The position numbers and the translations under genes were made by a program. The notes under the pieces were generated by a model that saw only the letters and a list, made by a program, of their open reading frames with translations, was not told the origin of the DNA and did no database searches. A DNA stretch of 64,000 nt from positions 24,723,001 to 24,787,000 of the forward strand of contig NC_057916.1 of assembly GCF_018873765.1 (NCBI RefSeq), written 5' to 3'. The DNA is from Telopea speciosissima (lineage: Eukaryota; Streptophyta; Magnoliopsida; Proteales; Proteaceae). Positions 39,657-51,705 of this stretch are shown here, one piece after another (position 1 is the first letter of the stretch; every line of letters begins with the position of its first letter).

Positions 39657-39759
39657 GCGCAGCTGCCCTAGCGGTCAAGCGCCTTGCCCGAACGGGGGTA
39701 AGGCGATCATTGTGCATGCGGCTATGTCTACGTTGCTTAGGCCGCTAGGACAACTGCGC
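39657..39759. repeat. Short inverted-repeat element in the UGT intron
   Basis: Arms GCGCAGCTGCCCTAGCGG (39657-39674) and CCGCTAGGACAACTGCGC (39742-39759) are inverted with two mismatches around a 67-bp loop. MITE-like. No convincing target duplication. Confidence 0.6.
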
Positions 39760-40314
39760 CATAGAAGCTCTGGAACCCATTGTGTGGAGGAGTACCTGAT
39801 AAGTCGACAAGGTAATGTCCATTTTGGACAAGTAGGTCAAAATGGTACATCACTGAGAAGAAAGAGGGCGAATTGGTACAAAGCAATGCCACCGGAATAT
39901 TCCTGCGATTCCCCACCGCCACTGCCCACAACAAGTAAGTATCGGAGATTATAGCCGTCAGTGGTGTCTCGAGCTGGTCCAGGAGCTCCTCGAATGGACC
40001 TTCCATCTTCGTCAATACAGCTTTGACAAAGCCAGCAAAGTCACCGGCGCGGCCCTTCTCCGCCGGTATGACGTTGGGGATGGAGCGTAGGTGTATGTTA
40101 GTAGGCTTGGAATCGGAGCCTATGAAGCTCAGCCACTCTTCCGTCACCACGAAGGTGATGACTATATCATCACTCTTCTTCTCATCATCATCATCACCGG
40201 TTCTACCTCTCGAAGCTAGAAGCTTGCAGAAGTTCATCATGGGGTTGATATGGCCTCGACTTGGATACGGCATCGCCACCACATGGCACGATGACAACCC
40301 ACTAGTGATCTTAC

Positions 40315-40724
40315 TGTAAGATATGGGCTAAATTAATTATTTGGGTTGATCAGTTGGTGGGAATTAAGTTACACAGACCGGTTCGGTTCACTCTCAAGTT
40401 TAGGGATATGCTAGCCCAACCCATGGTGGTTTAGGGTTTAGGGTCAGGATAGTGTTATTATATATACTTAATTCTGGGTCCCCACAGCACTCATTCGTTC
40501 TTCTCCATTTACCACTAAAGTTAGAGAGCAAACAAAGAAGCTTGAAGTGCTGTGGAAGATCCAGGATCAGGGAGCAGAAATCCGTTGGGAACTGCATCGA
40601 ATCGTTTTCAATATACCACGGTGCAAGGGATGCTTCCATACACCCTTGATTGTTTGATTCATATTCTAGTTCTTGTATGGGACACCACTAGGGATTATGT
40701 GAAAACCCATATTTAGATCTTACA
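40315..40724 (+). repeat. 5' LTR of copia element C
   Basis: 410 bp, TGTAAGATATGGGC to ATTTAGATCTTACA. TATTATATATACTT near 40456 is a likely TATA region. Differs from the 3' LTR at 16 positions (13 transitions, 3 transversions) and no gaps. Confidence 0.95.
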
Positions 40725-40726
40725 TT

Positions 40727-40740
40727 TGGCATCAGAGCCA
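40727..40740 (+). other. Primer-binding site of element C
   Basis: TGGCATCAGAGCCA, two bases after the LTR end. It resembles the initiator-Met tRNA 3' end with one substitution. Confidence 0.8.
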
Positions 40741-42464
40741 CCCATACAGGGATGGAATCGAATAAAGCATGTTTATTAAATTGATTTGAGTTTTGGTTTA
40801 AAAAAAAAAAAAAAAACTGGGCAACAGGGACAGTGCACGCCCACAGTTAAGTTTCCGCTGTGTTTGGTGCCATGAACAACTCTTTCTCATGGCCTGTCAT
40901 AGATTCAGTCATAAGTTTTATTATGATATTCAATCTGTAAGCATGAAAGACCAGATCTGAAAATAGATTTAAATTCCCACGGTGCAAATTTTATTTGAAG
41001 TTATAACAAGTGACAAAGTGCAAGATAAGAAATCGCGGTGCAAGATTGATAGTGTTTGATGCCTTCGCCAGAATCTTGGGCCGCCATCATGGTGCTTTGG
41101 CCATCAATTGCAGGTTTTTCGATGCGGCAAAACTCTAAAATGGTTAGATAATTTTTGGGTTTCAGTTTTGCATTTTCGTTGAAGACGGTGGTGCTTTGCG
41201 TGGTTTTGGGGAAGATGAGGGAATATTCCCTAATCCACTAACATTTCAAAAAAAAAAAAAAAAAAAAACCAAAAGGCAAATAGTAAAAAGTAAAAGTAAA
41301 AGTAAATAAATTCAAAAAAGGTCAAACGGTTATACTAGTTTGGTTCGGGTCAAAGCAAACCCAAAGGAAGGAAGGCAAATCGGTTCAAGTCATACTCGAC
41401 CCGGTTCGGGTACTCGGGTCAACACGAAAACCCATTGAATGGCCCGAAAAAGTGATCCATTGGGTTGTCGTCGACCCGATCGGAGACCTGTCGGAATCCG
41501 GTTGCCGGCGGCAGAAACTCCGGTGGATGGCCGGTGTTGAAAAAAAAAAAAAAGGGTTTGGTTTGATTTATTTATTATTTCAGATTCTGCTGTTTCTGTT
41601 TCTGTTTTGAAACATATTGTTATTTCTGTTTCTGGTATAAAACAAAATGAATATAACTGTTTCTGTTTTGAAACATATTGCTGTCTCTGTTTCTGTTACG
41701 AAACATAATACTGTTTCTATTTTTCTGTTTTGAGCAAGATTTCTGTTTCAGAAAAGAATATGTGTTCCAGAACTGTTTTGAGACTATTCTAGCATGGTTT
41801 TTGTTTCTGTTTTTGTTCTGACTTGTTCTAGAAAAATTTTAAATGTTCTAACCTTGTAAATGTGCAATATTATGCCGCATTTGGTTTCTAACATCTAAGA
41901 AACACATTGAATTGTATGTTCCCATACATGTACATATATACACAAATCTCCAATAGGGAGAAACATGATAGGATTGAGTGGAATCCACCAAAGTGGCACA
42001 TTTGATTCGATTGTGTTTTTCCCTAACAGTAAAGATGGCATTTTCCCAAAAACAATGTCATCAAATATAGGCATATGCACATGTATAAGAAGAGACACTG
42101 GCTTAGGGATTCTTTTGCCCAAAGGTGATTGAATTTCCAAAAGTTAGTGTTCTTTTCACAGTAAAGATGGCATTTTTCCAAAGGTGATGTCATCAAATTT
42201 GTAGTGTATAAGACCTGTAAAAGAAGGGACATGACTTAGGAGCTCTTTTGTCCAAAGGTGATTGAATTTTCAAAAGTTGGTGTTATCTTCACAGTCAATA
42301 AAAAAAAAGAAAAAAAAAGAGGACCAGTAAATTCCTATTCCAAAGGATAGGGATACAGTTGATATTATAACTCTTATTGAAAACACATTGCTGTTATTGC
42401 TTGTTTTGAATTTTGATTCATGTTTTAAACTAGCATACATTGTGTTGATTATTGTCCTTGTAGG
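40741..42464 (+). other. Untranslated leader of copia element C
   Basis: Non-coding. Holds several A-runs, a CCGG-rich patch near 41480-41540 and a TTTCTGTTTCTG-rich pyrimidine tract (41580-41820), then a tandem repeat at 42027-42290. A comparable layout occurs in the leader of the element starting at 55750. Confidence 0.7.
42027..42290 (+). repeat. Two-copy 132-bp tandem repeat in the leader
   Basis: Units at 42027-42158 and 42159-42290, each starting CAGTAAAGATGGCATTTT and containing CCAAAGGTGATTGAATTT. CCAAAGGTGAT also recurs in the leader of the related element at 57504-57731. Confidence 0.85.
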
Positions 42465-43709
42465 ATGGCTATTCCTTCCAGTTATTTGTCTTCTATCCCA
42501 ATTCTTACTGGGGATAACTATCAAAAATGGGTGGAAGATTTGGAACTGCATTTGGGTCTCCTAGACTTAGACTTGGCACTCAGGGAACCTAAACCAAGTC
42601 GTCTCACTGATAATAGTACCACTGAGGAAAATGCCAAGTTTGAGAAATGGGATAATGCAAACAGAAAGTGCATTTTAGTTGTGAAAAAGGCAGTTCTTGA
42701 GACTATACGTGGGAATGTAGAAGTCAAAGACACTGCTGTAGAGTTCCTGAATGCTATAAAGGCTAGGTTTGAACTTAACACAAAGGCTGAATCAAGTGAC
42801 TTGATGAGTAAACTGATGAATCCTCATTATGATGGAGGCAGTGTTAGGGAATACATATTGGGCTTAGCTACTATTGCTACCAAGCTGGGGGATCTTGACA
42901 TCAAAATAAGTGATGATCTTGTTGTGCATATTGCACTGCATACCCTTCCTGGTCCATACAAGGTTCTCCAATCTACTTATAGTGCACTGAGGGACAAGTG
43001 GAGCTTGGATGAGCTTATCTCCATTTGCATCCAAGAGGAGAGAAAGTTAAAACAGAACAAAGTTGAGAGTACAAATGCAACTTTTCATAGGGGATCTAGT
43101 GGTGGACCAATTAAGAGGGACAAAAAGTTTACCAAGAGAGGGAGATTCAATCCTTATGGTAAGACAAGGGGCACTCAACAGTCCAAGGCATCGCAGAATG
43201 CTCAGGGTTCCACAGATAAGAATGACACAGGCAATATAGAGTGTTATTGGTGCCACAAGAAGAGACATTACAAGAAGGACTGTTTCATTTACAAGGGATG
43301 GTTACAGAAGAAGAAGAATTCTGGTATTGATCTGTCACTTGTTTGTTTTGAATCTTTTGCTATTGATACTCCTATGAATTCTTGATGGATTGATTCTGCA
43401 TCCTCAATACATGTCACTCATTCTTTGCGGGGGCTAATAAGCAAGAGAGTGCCAAGCAAGGATGAGGTGCACGTGTTTGTTGGCAATGGAGAGCGAGTAT
43501 AAGTTGAAGCCATTGGAGTAGTTAGGATTTATTTGAGTTCAGCCTTTTTTATTGATTTGAACAATATAGTTTATGTTCCTTCCATGAGGAGATATTTGAT
43601 TTCGGTTTCTACTCTTACTAGAGATGATTATTCTTTTAATTTCAATAAAGATGGCTTTACATTATCTCATGGCTCTAGTATTATTGATAATGGATGCTTA
43701 GTTAATGGG
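42465..43709 (+). pseudogene. Copia gag and protease region of element C
   Basis: Open frame 42465-43385 (306 aa) starts with MAIPSSYLSSIPILTGDNYQ, the copia gag N-terminus, and contains a CCHC knuckle CYWCHKKRHYKKDC with standard spacing. A TGA at 43383 replaces the Trp expected at the protease start; the relative at 61850 has SWWLDFASS there. A TAA follows at about 43500. The protease remnant (WIDSASSIHVTHS) continues to 43709, where a solo LTR interrupts it. Confidence 0.9.
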
Positions 43710-44994
43710 TGTAGACACTGATTTTTTGTCACCCCCTAATTGGCGATGATGACAACGGGACATGGACGATGGATGACGCACTCTCCCTTTTTTTAGACCC
43801 AAGATACCTGACCCATAAGACCAAGAACCATGTTGAACACAAAATGACCCATTTTAAGTCAAAAAATAAGGAAAAATGGCACTGTGCTCCCACGGCGCCG
43901 TGGACGCCTTCCCACAGCACCGTGGGGATGTGTACCGAATTTTCAAGATGCCATGAGGGGGTGTGACATCAACCTGCTGACATCACCCACGGCGCCGTGG
44001 AAAAGTCCCCCACGGCACAGTGAACACCTCCACGGCTCCGTGGAGGACTTATCCGGCCAGGACAGAGAAGGGGTCTCTCCCTATAAATAGGAGGGTTCCC
44101 TCCCACATTTCCCAAGGAAGATTGGGTGGAGAGACCCTCCCCAAGTGATTCTTAGCATCTTTTTCTCCCTTTTCACCCTCATTTCTTCTCCTTCTCTCAT
44201 TAGAGTATGAGTGCTTGAAGTTTTCTTGTGGCGGACAGATTCTTTGATTGTCCCTCTGAGTATAGAGCGTTTTTGCTCATTGGCGTTGTTATCCCATCTG
44301 TGCACGGATAACCATCAAAACTCCTTTATTACAGATGTTATTTTGTCTGTTTACCCCTCTCCAAATCACTTGAAAGATCTGTTACTCTGTCGAGAAAGAA
44401 TCGGCGTCAGTGCATTTGTTTATCTCCCCTGAGCTAGGGGAATACAACCATACAGGTATAATTACTATATTTTTGTTGATTCAATGTAGTCCTTTCATAT
44501 TTCATCGTTTTAGTCCATATTTTGCACATATGTAATGTAGTTTATTATGCTTTAATTCAATTCATAGCATCTGAATGTAGTTCATAATATCCCCCATCCC
44601 CGTAATAAAAGAGAGAGAACATTCGTCCTTATGTAGCATCTAACACAGAGAGACCGGTTGGGGCCGGGCGAGGTGGGTGCCTAACACTTTCCCACACTCG
44701 TAACCTGACCCCTTACCCAAACCTTTGGTCGGACCATATGGAGTCATGTGGCCCGATTTCTCTCACCACGGGTAGGGCTACACTTAATGGGTCCTAGGCC
44801 CTAATCCTAGGTGACGACTTCTCATTATATTAGCATATTTTAATGCATGATCCCAATCCCCTATTTATCAATATTATACATTGACAATATTGTCCATATC
44901 CATATACATACACACATACATCTCCCAAAACCCTATGTCACCATATACCATAAGGGCTGAGGAACCCTCGTCTCGAGGGACCACGGTACTTACA
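43710..44994 (+). mobile_element. Solo LTR (1285 bp) inserted in copia element C
   Basis: Begins TGTAGACACTG, ends GGTACTTACA, flanked by perfect ATGGG duplications at 43705-43709 and 44995-44999. Removing it restores the coding phase of the host element around VNG-LYKLNHE. TATAAATA at 44082-44089 is a likely promoter, with five copies of a palindromic 14-mer upstream. No internal coding DNA, so it is a product of LTR-LTR recombination. The length and ends suggest Ty3/gypsy, but that is inference. Confidence 0.9.
43890..44043 (+). promoter_or_regulatory. Five copies of a CCACGGCGCCGTGG palindrome upstream of a TATA box
   Basis: Copies at 43890-43903, 43912-43925, 43987-44000, 44010-44023 and 44030-44043. 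Two are perfect palindromes; the others carry one to three changes. They end about 40 bp before TATAAATA (44082). The position in the U3 part of the solo LTR suggests protein-binding sites; no factor can be named. Confidence 0.6.
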
Positions 44995-44999
44995 ATGGG

Positions 45000-47900
45000 C
45001 TTTATAAATTGAATCATGAGTCTTCATGGGTGATGAATGTCGGCACCAAGCACCCTATTATGAATGAAAAATCTTACACCTTGTGGCACAAACGGTTGGG
45101 GCATATCTCCAAGGAGAGGATAGATAGACTTGTGAAGGATGGCATCTTGACTGAACTTGATTCACATGACATGGGTGTATGTGTGGATTGCATAAAGGGG
45201 AAAATGGTTAAGTCTAGAAAAAAGAAGGCAGTTCGAAGTAAGGAATTGTTGGAGCTAATTCACACAGACATTTGTGGGCCTTTCCCTACACCTACCCATG
45301 GAGGTCATCGATACTTTATTACCTTTATTGATGATTTTTCTCGTTATGGGTATGCGTATATTATTTCTAAAAAATCTAATGCCCTAGATGTTTTCATAAT
45401 CTTTAACGCTGAAGTGGAGAATTTTCTTTCTAAGAAAATAAAGGTTGTCAGGTTTGATAGAGGTGGTGAGTACTATGGGAAGCATGGTGATACAGATCAA
45501 TATCTAGGACCATTTGCCAAATATCTATAGGAGCATGGAATATCTCATCAATATTCCATGTCTGGGACACCACAACAAAATGGTGTTGCAGAAAGGAGAA
45601 ATCGTACCTTGAAAGATATGGTGCGGAGTATGATCAACAATAGTGGTCTATCAGAATCTTTATGGGGTGAGGCACTTAAGACTGCCACTTATATTCTTAA
45701 CCGGGTACCAAGCAAATTGGTTTCCAAAACCCCTTATGAGCTTTGGACTGGAAGGAAGCCCAGCCTTAGACACTTGCATGTTTGGGGTTGTAGGGCGGAA
45801 GCAAAATTGTACAACCCAAACGAAAAGGTGTTTGATCCCAAAACTATCAGTTGTTATTTTATGGGATACCCTGAGAGGTCAAAAGGCTTCAGATTTTATT
45901 GTCCTCACTCAGGCACCAGACTAGTTGAGACTAATGTTGCTAAATTCATTGAAGATGATATTGAAATTTCTGAGGCACGCAATCTTATGTTTGAGGAAGA
46001 GAGGATTGAGATTCCAGTTGAGACAGTTCATTCTATTGAGCTACCCTTGATGACTAGAGATAATTTACTAGAGCCTGTTGTTGAGGCTAATGGTGATGAT
46101 GTGATTGTTGACACAGTTTTGCCAGATGTACCTGCAGTTGAGGTTGAACCAACATTACCACCAGAAAGACCTACAAGATCGGTTAGGGCTCGAAGGCCAG
46201 CCATTCCTTCAGACTATATTGTTTATTTGAATGAATGTGATTTTGACATAGGAGAAGAAGAAGTTCCAGTTAGTTTTGAGCAAGCCATTAGCACACTTGC
46301 ATGTTTGGGGTTGTAGGGCGGAAGCAAAATTGTACAACCCAAACGAAAAGGTGTTTGATCCCAAAACTGTCAGTTGTTATTTTGTGGGATACCCTGAGAG
46401 GTCAAAAGGTTTCAGATTTTATTGTCCTCACTCAGGCACCAGACTAGTTGAGACTAATGTTGCTAAATTCATTGAAGATGATATTGAAATTTCTAAGGCA
46501 CGCAATCTTATGTTTGAGGAAGAGAGGATTGAGATTCCAGTTGAGACAGTTCATTCTATTGAGCTACCCTTGATGACTAGAGATAATTTACTAGAGCATG
46601 TTGTTGAGGCTAATGGTGATGATGTGATTGTTGACACGGTTTTGCGGATGTACTGCAGTTGAGGTTGAACCAACATTACCACTAGAAAGACCTACAAGAT
46701 CGGTTAGGGCTCGAAGGCCAGCCATTCCTTCGGACTATATTGTTTATTTGAATGAATGTGATTTTGACATAGGAGAAGAAGAAGTTCCGAGTTAGTTTTG
46801 AGCAAGCCATTAGCACACTTGCATATTTGGGGTTGTAGGGCGGAAGCAAAATTGTACAACCCAACGAAAAGGTGTTTGATCCCAAAGCTGTCGAGTTGTT
46901 ATTTTGTGGGATACCCCGAGAGGTCAAAAGGCTTCAGATTTTATTGTCCTCACTCGGGCACCGACTAGTTGAGACTAATGTTGCTAAATTCATTGAAGAT
47001 GATGTTGAAATTTTTGAGGCACGCAATCTTATGTTTGAGGAAGAGAGGATTAAGATTCCAGTTGAGACAGTTCATTCTATTGAGCTACCCTTGATGACTA
47101 GAGATAATTTACTAGAGCCTGTTGTTGAGGCTAATGGTGATGATGTGATTGTTGACGCGAGTTTTGCGGATGTACTGTAGTTGAGGTTGAACCAACATTA
47201 CCACGGAAAGACCTACAAGACCGGTTAGGGCTTGAAGGCCAGCCATTCCTTCAGACTATATTGTTTATCTGAATGAATGTGATTTTGACATAGAAGAAGA
47301 AGAAGATCCAGTTAGTTTTGAGCAAGCCATTAGCAACAAGAATTCTTTTAAGTGGATAGAAGCAATGGAGGATGAATTGTTATCCATGAATAACAATGGT
47401 GTCTAGGAGTTGGTTGAAATACCAAAGGGCTATAAAGCCATAGGCTGCAAATGGGTTTACAAAACCAAGAAAGATTCTAAGGGCAATGTTGATCGCTACA
47501 AGGCAAGACTGGTGGCAAAAGGGTTTACACAGAAGGAAGGAGTTGACTTTAAGGAGACCTTCTCACCGGTGTCATCAAAAGATTCTTTTAGGATTATCAT
47601 GGCACTTGTGGTGTATTATAACTTGGAGCTACATCAGATGGACGTTAAAATAGCTTTCCTAAATGGAAATTTGGATGAGGATGTCTATATGCTTCAACCA
47701 GAAGATTTTGAATGTAAGGGGAAAGAGAGCATGGTTTGCAAGCTCAAGAAGTTGATATATGATTTGAAGCAGGCTTCAAGGCAGTGGTACTTAAAGTTCG
47801 ATGATGTTGTTACATCCTTGGGCTTTGCTGAGAATGCCATGGATCACTATATCTATCAGAAGGTCAGTGGGAGTAGATTCATATTTCTGGTGCTCTATGT

Positions 47901-48888
47901 TGATGATATTCTTCTAGCTAGTAGTGACATGGCTTTGCTTCTCGAAACGAAGTATTTTCTGTCTGAGAAATTTGAGATGAAGGACATGGGTGAAAGTAAA
48001 TTTATCCTTGGCATTGATATTGTTAGTGAAAGAAAGCGAGGACTTTTGGGATTATCTCAGAGAGCATACATTGATCGAGTTCTCAACAGGTTCAATATGT
48101 CTAAGTGTTCAGCTGAAGATGTGCCTATCAACAAAGGTGACAAATTGATCAAGGAGCAATGTCCCAAAAATGAAGTTGAAAACGGTTCCATGACAAACAT
48201 ACCCTATGCTTCAGCAGTAGGGAGTTTGATGTATGCATAGGTTTGTACTTGTCTCGACATAGCATTTGCTGTAGGTGTGTTGGGTAGATTCCAATCCAAT
48301 GCTGGCTTGGCTCATTGGACGGCTTCCAAGAAGGTCATTCGGTATTTGCAAAGGACCAAAGACTCTATGCTTGTATACCACAAGTGTGATCAGCTTGAGA
48401 TAGTGGGGTATTTAGATTTAGACTATGGTGGGTGTACTGATGATCTAAAGTCTACTTCAGGTTACATTTTTATGTTGGCAGGGGGTGCCATTTCTTGGAG
48501 GAGCGCAAAGCAAACTATTTTGGCTTCATCCACTATGCAGGCAGAGTTTGTAGCACTTTATGAGGCTACCAAACAAGCTGTGTGGTTGAGGAGTTTCATC
48601 TCTGAGTTGAAGATCATGGATTCCATATCAAGACCTTTGATGATATATTGTGATAACAGCTCTGCCGTTTTCTACTCAAAGAATAACAAGAAGTCTAGCA
48701 GTTCCAAGCATATTGAGATCAAGTATCTTTTGGTGAGAAAAAAAATTAATGAAAAATAAATTTCAGTTGAGCACTTGAAGACTGACAGCATGTTGGCAGA
48801 TCCTCTTACTAAGGCATTGCCAGTGGGAGTGTTCAAAGGCCATGTCTCGGACATTTGTATTACTGAGTTATTCGATATGCTTGGTTAG
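45000..48888 (+). pseudogene. Copia pol of element C (integrase, RT, RNase H)
   Basis: The GAG-pre-integrase segment LWHKRLGHISKERIDRL starts near 45082, with HTDICGPFPTP at about 45260. [12 protein letters not shown] is near 45447 and [18 protein letters not shown] near 45570, holding the D, D and E of integrase. RT runs from about 47410, with LVAKGFTQKEGVDFKETFSPV and the active-site LYVDDILLAS near 47900. RNase H includes STMQAEFVALYEATKQAVWL (near 48530) and DPLTKALPVG at the end. In-frame stops occur at about 45528, 47404, 48238 and 48757, several of them one transition from the expected codon. A 522-bp segment after integrase is present three times. Confidence 0.9.
45771..47335 (+). repeat. 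Tandem triplication of a 522-bp pol segment
   Basis: Units 45771-46293, 46294-46815 and 46816-47335 each start with CACTTGCAT(G/A)TTTGGGG and end with GAGCAAGCCATTAGCA. They cover the C-terminal integrase/linker region. Unit 1 is open; units 2 and 3 carry several 1-bp indels. The RT reading resumes after unit 3. Confidence 0.95.
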
Positions 48889-49059
48889 TGGGAGTTTTAC
48901 TTCTTGTTGGTTATTCTTTTATGTTTGATATTTTAGCTCGTTTATTTGAGCATAGTTTGATGGATGTTGGTTGTATTCATTATCTGACATCTGCATTTAT
49001 TTTATGCAAAGGAATTCCATCATATATTTGTTTGTTGGTACTTATGGTTTCATAGGAGG

Positions 49060-49170
49060 TTTTGTCACAATTTATAGGCAGTATTTGCCACAGTTCATAG
49101 GCAATATTTGCCACAGTTCATAGGCGATTTTGTCACAGTTAGATATTAACCCCAGATTATAGGCGGTTGC
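49060..49170 (+). repeat. Short tandem repeats between pol and the 3' LTR
   Basis: Three to four diverged copies of a roughly 25-bp unit, ATTTGCCACAGTTCATAGGC or TTTTGTCACAATTTATAGGC. Confidence 0.8.
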
Positions 49171-49480
49171 CAAAGTATAGGTTAATATCAAAGTTAAGGA
49201 CCTGCATGGAATGACATTTGTCAAAATACAGTGCATGTCACTGTTTCCATGTTAATATCTCACAGGATTCACGTTGATAAATTCATTTATGTTTGTAATG
49301 ACAGAAAGTTGTATGCCGTATGTTGAGGCGTATTTTCTGCTGTTATTCGACATGAGTGGGTTTTTCAACAAGATCAAAGTATGAGTGGATTTTTCAACAG
49401 GATCAAAGTAAGAGTGATTTTAGTAATGAGATTCCATGGCCACACCAATTGAAAGACATCCTCATAATTAATGTAGCCCA

Positions 49481-49490
49481 AGTGGGAGAT
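49481..49490 (+). other. Polypurine tract of element C
   Basis: AGTGGGAGAT immediately before the 3' LTR, the usual plus-strand priming site. Confidence 0.75.
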
Positions 49491-49900
49491 TGTAAGATAT
49501 GGGCTAAATTAATTATTTGGGTTGATCAGTTGGTGGGAATTAAGTTACACAGACCGGTTCGGTTCACTCTCAAGTTTAAGGATATGCTGGCCCAACCCAT
49601 GGTGGTTTAGGGTTTAGGGTCAGGACAGTATTATTATATATACTTAATTCTGGGTCCCCATAGCACTCATTCGTTCTTCTCCACTTACCACTAAAGTTAG
49701 AGAGCAAACAAAGAAGCTTGAAGTGCTGTGGAAGATCCAGGATCAGGGAGCAGAAATCCATTGGGAACTGTATCGAATCGTCTTTAATATACCACGGTGC
49801 AAGGTACGCTTCCATACACCGTTGATTGTTTGACTCGTATTCTAGTTCTTGTATTGGACACCACTAGGGATTATGTGAAAACCCATATTTAGATCTTACA
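49491..49900 (+). repeat. 3' LTR of copia element C
   Basis: 410 bp, TGTAAGATATGGGC to AGATCTTACA, same length as the 5' LTR and 96% identical by eye. Confidence 0.95.
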
Positions 49901-49980
49901 CTTAATCCCATCTACTTCGACGGAACTCATGATTTTTTGGTCTGAGAGCACGGAGAAAGAAGGCTCTTTCTTGGTATAAG

Positions 49981-49986
49981 TTTATA
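49981..49986 (-). promoter_or_regulatory. TATA box candidate of the first UGT copy
   Basis: TATAAA on the minus strand, about 50 bp before the start codon at 49930. The surrounding sequence (CACAGCTCGCTTATAAA) is conserved upstream of the second UGT copy. Confidence 0.55.
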
Positions 49987-50357
49987 AGCGAGCTGTGAAC
50001 TGTGAAGTATGTGAATTCCCCGTTGCCACACACAGTTCACATAGTTCATGAGCCAGCCGACGTCATATTCAAAGATGAGACACTTTACCCTTTTTTGGTT
50101 ACGGATGGGTAGCAGATCTGAACGTACTCTTTACTAAAAGCTGCTGCATCACTATAAGTGGGAAACATTTTCTTCTAACCCCATCTGATCCACATATCAA
50201 GGCTACGTCAACCAAAGAACATGTAGGAATGGGTCCCATTCATCCCTACTGTGTATTTTTTTTGTCTTTTGTGGAAAGGGTGGGCAAGCTGCCGGGGTTC
50301 CCAGCCTACGTCTCTCTTCCCTTCCCTATGGGAAAGGACCACCCTACCCCTCTCATC

Positions 50358-50591
50358 CATGGTTCTAAGTATACGGGCGATATGTACCAGTTTTGCTAGT
50401 CACCGATATCGATATCGTGCTGATACCGTATCGGTAGCACGGTACAGAAAACAGGTAAAATGGTCAGAAAACTCATTTTTTAAGGAAATTCAGGGGTAAT
50501 TTTGTTCGATACATCCAATCTAGGTTGATATCGTATCGATAACGCATCGATTTTGCCGATACCCATTCCGATACCGTGCACTAAAACCATG
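50358..50591. mobile_element. hAT-type MITE, CGATATCG-rich
   Basis: 234 bp with perfect 8-bp duplications CTCTCATC at 50350-50357 and 50592-50599. Left end CATGGTTCTAAGTATACG, right end reads CATGGTTTTAGTGCACGG on the minus strand. The interior is dense in GATATCG/CGATACC words. Confidence 0.9.
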
Positions 50592-51705
50592 CTCTCATCC
50601 CACCTCTCCCATTGGGCAAGACCGCCGGCTTATCTAAAATGGGCCGTGTGCCCAACTCTCTCTCATTTCTTTTTATCAAAATATTTTGTAGTTTGGAAAT
50701 TTTTTTTTTGCCTGACCAAAAACTTTGTAGTTGGAACTTGGAAGATAACATACTAGTGTGTTTCTGCCTTCTATACTGTTAAGAATTGAGGAAGTAAAGA
50801 ATAAATAAAAGGGTAGATCACACCAATTATGATAAGGGATAAAGTTCTTAGCACTAGGAGTGCAGGGTGCTGCGCCCAGACACATGGGGGGGTGAAATGA
50901 TCGGTCCACCCCCCTAAATGATTGAAATCCCGCACTATGTGTTTGGGTGCAGGCTGCGCTCAAATGCGCTCCCGGGAAGAAAACATCACCCCTTCTGATA
51001 ATTATGGGAAGTTGTTCTCTATCTAGAAGCATAGCGTATATTAAGTTCTCAGTCATGGTAGGAGAGAGATAGACTCAGGGAAGCACTTGCAGTCACTATG
51101 CTCTTGGACATAATTCATTTTCCCTTAGCTATCGGAGGAGAGGGTTCCCACAACGTAATGTGAGAGAATCTGCAGCATGCCACATCAACGTTGAAGAATA
51201 CTATCTACATAGAACCCACATAGTTCGAATAAAGGGAACAAAAAAGGGATAATTTTTTAGATCTACTAGATTTACTCAATCCCCAAAGTTAGTTAATACT
51301 CATACACACAAGAAAAAAATAAAAGTACACTTTCAACATTGTCCCAAAAATTTGTTTTAAACTTTTAAGGGGCAATTACTATCACTATCCTACACTTAGC
51401 CTATATTTACTAAAACTACCCTACCTTAAACTTCTTTTCTAATACTATCCTGCTTTTAAACTTTTACATCTCCTTCTACCCACATGTTTTTTAATACCCA
51501 GATTACCCTTCTTTTTCACCTAGTAACCTGCTAATCTGTTTAACCTACCATTCTTCTTCTATTTTTTTACTGTTTTTGCCATTAAAATAGTAAAAAATAA
51601 AAGCACCCACCCACTTTTTCTCTCTCTCATTTTTTTTCTTTAATTTTTCAATTTAATTAGTTTTTTATTCAACATTTCATCCTCATCGTTCTTCTTCAAA
51701 TAGAT

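Larger units (their letters stand above)
40315..49900 (+). mobile_element. Full-length Ty1/copia element C with both LTRs
   Basis: 9.6 kb: 5' LTR 40315-40724, primer-binding site, 1.7-kb leader, gag-protease-integrase-RT-RNase H in copia order, purine tract 49481-49490, 3' LTR 49491-49900. Target duplication CTTAC (40310-40314) and CTTAA (49901-49905), 4 of 5. The host gene sequence on each side is continuous across the element. The coding region is broken by stops, a 1285-bp solo LTR and a triplicated segment, so it is not autonomous now. Confidence 0.95.
38573..49930 (-). pseudogene. UGT87-like UDP-glycosyltransferase, split by a copia insertion and two nonsense codons
   Basis: Family 1 glycosyltransferase; intact relatives move sugar from UDP-sugar to small acceptors in the cytosol. 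Pieces (minus): first codons 49930-49906, exon 1 remainder 40314-39796, exon 2 39453-38573. The N-terminal GHINPMM with the catalytic-type His is present. The C-terminal PSPG box is complete (WCNQL, GGFWTHCGWNST, GVPILAFPIFSDQ). Intron phase and donor/acceptor are intact. Lesions: a 9.6-kb copia element after about codon 10, in-frame TAA at 39269-39271 and TGA at 39008-39010. Each nonsense change is a single base from a sense codon expected by the family. Without the insert, exon 1 would be open. The upstream TATA-like box is shared with the second copy. Confidence 0.9.

Noticed and set aside
44081..44305. Small open frames inside the solo LTR
   Set aside because: They lie in U3/R sequence, overlap the TATA region and have no protein character.
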